Below are positions 60,763 through 64,000 of a stretch of 64,000 nt of DNA, piece by piece. The stretch is from Maribacter_C sp047345145 (GTDB lineage Bacteria > Bacteroidota > Bacteroidia > Flavobacteriales > Flavobacteriaceae), in contig NZ_JBLFER010000002.1 in NCBI RefSeq assembly GCF_047345145.1, forward strand, positions 1,116,001-1,180,000, read 5' to 3'. Position numbers and translations under genes: made by a program. The number at the start of each line of letters is the position of its first letter. Position 1 is the first letter of the stretch. A model generated the notes under the pieces. The model did no database searches. It was not told the origin of the DNA and worked only from the letters and a program-made list of their open reading frames with translations.

Positions 60763-62703
60763 CTAACCAACAACAACGAATTCTGATCTTCGATTCCGCT
60801 GATGTTTTTCTTTACTACAAGAAGTATTGTCATCACACTCGTTTGTGAGTTGTGTTTCTCCATAACCTCTTCCTGTTATTCTGGATTTATCGATGCCCTG
60901 TTTGATAAGGTAAGTGATTGTGGATTTTGCTCTACGATCTGAAAGTGCTATGTTATAGGCATTGTTTGCACGGCTATCCGTATGTGAACGCACATCTACT
61001 TTGGCAGAAGGGTACTTTCTCATATATGCCAATACCTTTTCTAAAATAATTCTTGCGTCAGCACGTATGAATGACCTGCCAAAATCAAAGTAGATGGGTT
61101 CGAGTTTAAGGTATTTAGCCAGGTTGGTACCGGTCGGGGCCTGTTCAACTTGCGACAATAACAGTTCGATTCGTTCAACTGGCGAACCATTCTTGTTTTC
61201 GAAGTTCGCAGCTCCTTTTTCATAGGATTCCTTTTCCCCTACGACCATATAATTCCCTTCATTGCACCTTCCTTCGAGCGCAAAAGTTCCATCCGTATTA
61301 GAAATAGTTTCAGAGATTTTCTCGTTTTTACTATCATAGACGATTACGTTGGCGTTAGAAAGAATGGCCCCTGTCTTCTTGTCCTTTACGATACCGGCGA
61401 TATCCTTGAGGCATTCGAAATCAAGTGGCCTGAGTTCAAGAAAGGAGTAGATATCATCACTTCCACGTCCATTGACCCTATTGGAAGCAAAGTAGCCTTG
61501 TTTGGTATCATTGTCAATGATAAGGGAAAAGTCATCATAGATACTGTTGATGGGTTCCCCCAGGTTTACGATATCACTGTTCTCCAAATTCTTGACATCG
61601 GTAGCGAAGATGTCCATGCCACCGAGTCCCGGGTGACCATCGGAGGCAAAATAGAGGATATCATCTTCTGTAATAAAAGGAAAAGTCTCCTTACTTTCCG
61701 AATTGATCTTGGGACCTAAATTCACAGGTGTTCCCAAAGAACCGTTCTTACGGATCTCGGCCACCCAGATATCGGACTGCCCCATGGTACCGGGCATGTC
61801 GGAGGAGAAATACAATTTGTCCTCCGCCTTGTTCAGGGTAGGATGCGCCACAGAATAATTATCGGCATTAAAGGGCATGGATTCAAGATTTTCCCATTTG
61901 CCATTTTTGAGGGTGGCCCTGTAAATTTGAAGTCTACTGACTCCATCATCATCTCTTCTGAATCTTCCGTCTATTCCGTTGTTTCTAGTGAAATATACAG
62001 TATTGCCATCCTTGGTGAATGCCGTGGACGATTCGTGCAGTTTCGTGTTCAGTTTGCCTGAGAACGGACCGATATCCATAAAATCCCCACTGCTGGAAGG
62101 CGTAGCGGTATACAGGTTCAAGAACTCCTTTTTGTTCCAGTTATGCACATTCTTCGAACCGATACTGGTATCCCTTGCCGTTGAGAATACGATATTCCCC
62201 TTATGAAAGGAAGGGGAAAAATCGGACTCGGACGAATTGATGGAAAGACTATCGATGGTATATCCGCCGGAGCGTTCCGCTATTTTTTTAAGGTAGTCCC
62301 TGTTACTTGAAAAGTTCCTACCGCGCTGGTCGCCTTGCTTTGCGGCATTCAACTTTGCGATCCACTGGTCCGACTCATCGTATTTTTCGATGGTCCTGAG
62401 ACTGACCGCATAGCGGTACATATGTTCCTTGTCGATGGCATCCGGCCCGAGATCCGCTAACATTCCGTACCATTTGGCAGCTTCCCGGTAGCTTGCATTG
62501 AAGTAGTTGGCATCACCCAGGTTTTGATAGGTTTCAGGGGAGGTATTTCCGTTCTCGACAAGGGCTTCGTACTGATCGATCGCCTTATAGTAGTTATAAT
62601 CGGCAAAGCTCTTGTTGGCCTTTGTTATTTTTCTGTCCTGTGCGTTTGCTGAAGACAAAGCGATTACCGAGACAAGGCACAGATGTAGTATTTTATTTCT
62701 CAT
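60763..62703 (-). CDS. OmpA-family protein with TPR-like, PD40 and carboxypeptidase-regulatory domains (element copy)
   Basis: A 646-residue secreted protein (signal MRNKILHLCLVSVIALSSANAQ). TPR-like region about 25-140; PD40 propeller about 150-430 (FSPSFHKGNIVFSTARD, YFSSDMPGTMGQSDIWVA, YFASDGHPGLGGMDIFA, YFASNRVNGRGSDDIY); CarboxypepD_reg-like domain about 440-520; OmpA C-terminal domain about 540-646 with VDVRSHTDSRANNAYN, LSDRRA and NRRSEFVV. This is the same architecture as the protein at 26533, but with the standard NRRSEF end. It is last in a minus-strand run after CHU_C and PorP/SprF genes. G+C is higher than in the rest of the window. Confidence 0.93.
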   Translation of the reverse strand: MRNKILHLCLVSVIALSSANAQDRKITKANKSFADYNYYKAIDQYEALVENGNTSPETYQNLGDANYFNASYREAAKWYGMLADLGPDAIDKEHMYRYAVSLRTIEKYDESDQWIAKLNAAKQGDQRGRNFSSNRDYLKKIAERSGGYTIDSLSINSSESDFSPSFHKGNIVFSTARDTSIGSKNVHNWNKKEFLNLYTATPSSSGDFMDIGPFSGKLNTKLHESSTAFTKDGNTVYFTRNNGIDGRFRRDDDGVSRLQIYRATLKNGKWENLESMPFNADNYSVAHPTLNKAEDKLYFSSDMPGTMGQSDIWVAEIRKNGSLGTPVNLGPKINSESKETFPFITEDDILYFASDGHPGLGGMDIFATDVKNLENSDIVNLGEPINSIYDDFSLIIDNDTKQGYFASNRVNGRGSDDIYSFLELRPLDFECLKDIAGIVKDKKTGAILSNANVIVYDSKNEKISETISNTDGTFALEGRCNEGNYMVVGEKESYEKGAANFENKNGSPVERIELLLSQVEQAPTGTNLAKYLKLEPIYFDFGRSFIRADARIILEKVLAYMRKYPSAKVDVRSHTDSRANNAYNIALSDRRAKSTITYLIKQGIDKSRITGRGYGETQLTNECDDNTSCSKEKHQRNRRSEFVVVG

Positions 62704-62715
62704 TGTGTGGATTTG

Positions 62716-63654
62716 TTAAAAGAACCTTGGTGTAATTACCCTGTTACGTTTGTTGAACAGCTCGTATCGAAGAAAGACCTCGAAAGAACCGTCATTGAAT
62801 GAGGTGTTCCCGAGTTCCGTGATCTCCCTGTCATAGCCCAGGCCAAGTAGCAGGCCATCGGTGATCTGGAAACCTGCCATGGCACTAAGCGCGGCATCCC
62901 AGCGGTAAGCGGCACCTAGAATGAACTTTTCATTGATCAGGAAGTTAGTGGAAAAGTCCGCTTGAAGTGGCGCACCCCGGACTGCCTTGAACAATAAAGC
63001 AGGTTTTAATTTCAAGTTCGGGTTCAAGTCAAAAACATAACCCGTAATGAAATAGAGATTGATACGCTCTGTTGCCAAGAAAGAACTTGCGGCACTGGTA
63101 TTATCGAAATGCTCGGTCTCCAAGAAGTTGGGTATGGATGCCCCAAAGTAAAAACGCTCTGTATGATAATAGAGACCTGCACCGAAATTCGGGGAGAACT
63201 TATTATCGATATTTGGTATACCCCCTGCACCTTGTTCATCGGTGAAACCTTGCAGTCTGGTAAAATCGAGGTTTAGGAGATGCCCCCCTGCCTTTATTCC
63301 AAAGGATAACTTACCTTGATCGGATACGGGAACCGTATAGGAGGCAGCGATATCGAAATAGGTCTGCTGGCTTGTACCGTTACCGATTTCGTCGTTCACC
63401 ACTGATAAGCCCAAGCCCACTCTTTTACCAACGGGGGAGTGGATGTTAAAGGTCTGGGTTTTCGGGGCCCCTTCGAGTCCCACCCATTGTGTACGATAGA
63501 GCCCCGCCATACTCAGCACCCCACGATTACCTGCATAGGCGGAGTTTATGGCAAGTGTATTGTACATGTACTGGGTATACTGCGCATCTTGCTGGGCGAT
63601 TGCCGCCCCGGTCGAGGCGACGATCAGTACAAGTGCAATAAAATATTTCTTCAT
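62716..63654 (-). CDS. PorP/SprF-family type IX outer-membrane protein (element copy)
   Basis: A 312-residue beta-barrel-like protein. Signal peptide MKKYFIALVLIVASTGAAIA, then QQDAQYTQYMYNTLAINSAYAGNRG, the family hallmark, and a C-terminal KRNRVITPRFF. It aligns in order with the protein at 25524 (for example GASIPNFL, FSTNFLIN(D/E)KF, LGA(S/A)YR, AGFQ). It is 12 bases upstream of the OmpA/PD40 gene and follows the CHU_C gene, so it is the middle of a three-gene cassette. The lines sampled here are G+C-rich, up to 57% by hand count. Confidence 0.94.
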   Translation of the reverse strand: MKKYFIALVLIVASTGAAIAQQDAQYTQYMYNTLAINSAYAGNRGVLSMAGLYRTQWVGLEGAPKTQTFNIHSPVGKRVGLGLSVVNDEIGNGTSQQTYFDIAASYTVPVSDQGKLSFGIKAGGHLLNLDFTRLQGFTDEQGAGGIPNIDNKFSPNFGAGLYYHTERFYFGASIPNFLETEHFDNTSAASSFLATERINLYFITGYVFDLNPNLKLKPALLFKAVRGAPLQADFSTNFLINEKFILGAAYRWDAALSAMAGFQITDGLLLGLGYDREITELGNTSFNDGSFEVFLRYELFNKRNRVITPRFF

Positions 63655-63684
63655 GATATTATTTCGTTTAATAGTTATGGTTTA

Positions 63685-63773
63685 CTCGATAATCGAGATT
63701 TAAAATGTTCCGAGGCTTGCCTCGACACTATAAGGTCTTTTCTTTTCGAATGCCTCGGGGGACTGCCCCGAAG
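63685..63773. promoter_or_regulatory. Cluster of CTCGA/CGAGG inverted repeats between CHU_C and PorP genes
   Basis: Three short inverted repeats occur: CTCGAT-A-ATCGAG (63685-63697), CGAGG-CTTG-CCTCG (63711-63724) and CCTCGGGG-GACTG-CCCCGAAG (63753-63773, with a wobble on the minus strand). No U-run follows on the minus strand, so they look like processing or attenuating hairpins rather than a standard terminator. Confidence 0.45.
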
Positions 63774-63777
63774 TTGT

Positions 63778-64000
63778 TTACTGGTTAATGTATAAGTATC
63801 CCGACTTAGCCTGGCTGACTCCATTGTCATCATAGTTGACCACATAGAAGTATACCCCTGCAGGCAGGCTTTCACTTTCGTTGACAACTGCACGTCCGTT
63901 GGAGATACCCCTAAAGGTGTTCGTTTCATTATCATAACCCGTAGCACTGAACACTTTCACACCCCATCGGTTGAAAATTTCTACTGTGTTATTTGGGAAT
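63778..64000 (-). CDS. C-terminal end of a CHU_C-domain (type IX, type B sorting) protein, truncated by window
   Basis: The frame is open to the right edge and reads FPNNTVEIFNRWGVKVF, then FRGISNGRAV, LPAGVYFYVVNYDDNG and KSGYLYINQ. This is the gliding-motility-associated C-terminal domain that targets surface proteins to type IX secretion. About 73 residues are visible. A GTG at 63960 is only an in-frame codon (V), not the start. It is the first visible gene of the cassette ending in the OmpA/PD40 gene. Confidence 0.88.
   Translation of the reverse strand, partial: FPNNTVEIFNRWGVKVFSATGYDNETNTFRGISNGRAVVNESESLPAGVYFYVVNYDDNGVSQAKSGYLYINQ

Larger units (their letters stand above)
58918..64000. 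mobile_element. Left end of integrated element: att fragment, integrase, type IX cassette (right end outside window)
   Basis: The boundary is the truncated tRNA-Leu, followed by candidate arm sites, a tyrosine integrase and genes of higher G+C. Hand counts of sampled 60-base lines give 26, 31 and 34 G+C in 62.3-63.5 kb, against 20 in a line at 26.0 kb. Since the tRNA fragment reads leftward, the element should extend rightward to an intact tRNA-Leu beyond base 64000. That the type IX genes are cargo is inference. Confidence 0.5.

Overview
The window looks like chromosomal DNA of a marine member of the Flavobacteriaceae (Bacteroidota). The evidence is an A+T-rich coding background, near absence of Shine-Dalgarno sites, several TTG-N17-21-TAnnTTTG-type promoters, type IX secretion proteins (PorP/SprF, OmpA-PD40 and CHU_C sorting domains), a tandem Nfu protein, and a LytS/LytTR two-component pair. 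The species cannot be named from the sequence alone.

Left part, 1-21 kb. The end of a cytochrome oxidase assembly neighbourhood (SCO1, DUF420, a small CxxC membrane protein) is followed by two related MacAB-type efflux cassettes. The first has two permeases and an adaptor but no ATPase. The second has ATPase, two permeases, adaptor and TolC. Housekeeping genes follow: tsaB, dodecin, a tandem Nfu scaffold, a lone PorP/SprF protein, a von Willebrand factor A lipoprotein with a DUF4349 protein, a sensor kinase and LytTR regulator, a gamma carbonic anhydrase and fabD.

Middle, 21-30 kb. A type IX secretion cassette (1432-residue CHU_C surface protein, PorP/SprF, OmpA/PD40) is followed by an NRAMP-fold transporter lacking the canonical metal-binding motifs and a SanA-like protein.

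Centre, 31-56 kb. This is a large exopolysaccharide locus. The plus-strand run encodes initiating phosphotransferase, export lipoprotein, Wzc, polymerase, flippase, two GT4 enzymes, a DUF354 protein and an AlgD-type GDP-mannose dehydrogenase. It is followed by a minus-strand GT4 and heparinase II/III protein, two plus-strand lipoproteins with a polysaccharide-lyase-like domain, and a five-gene minus-strand operon (epimerase, FAD oxidoreductase, deacetylase, GT2, GT-C). The likely product is a Wzx/Wzy-type acidic (uronate-containing) polysaccharide made beside its own trimming or release enzymes; this is inference.

Right end, 56.4-64 kb. This is an integration hotspot. An 18-bp match to a tRNA-Leu 3' end lies at 56.7 kb. 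Three unrecognised genes follow (small lipoprotein, internally duplicated membrane protein, 116-residue protein). A 62-nt tRNA-Leu(TAA) fragment lies at 58.9 kb, then paired octamer repeats resembling integrase arm sites and a tyrosine integrase. Beyond it is a second type IX cassette (OmpA/PD40, PorP/SprF, CHU_C end) with visibly higher G+C, probably cargo of an integrated element that runs past the right edge.
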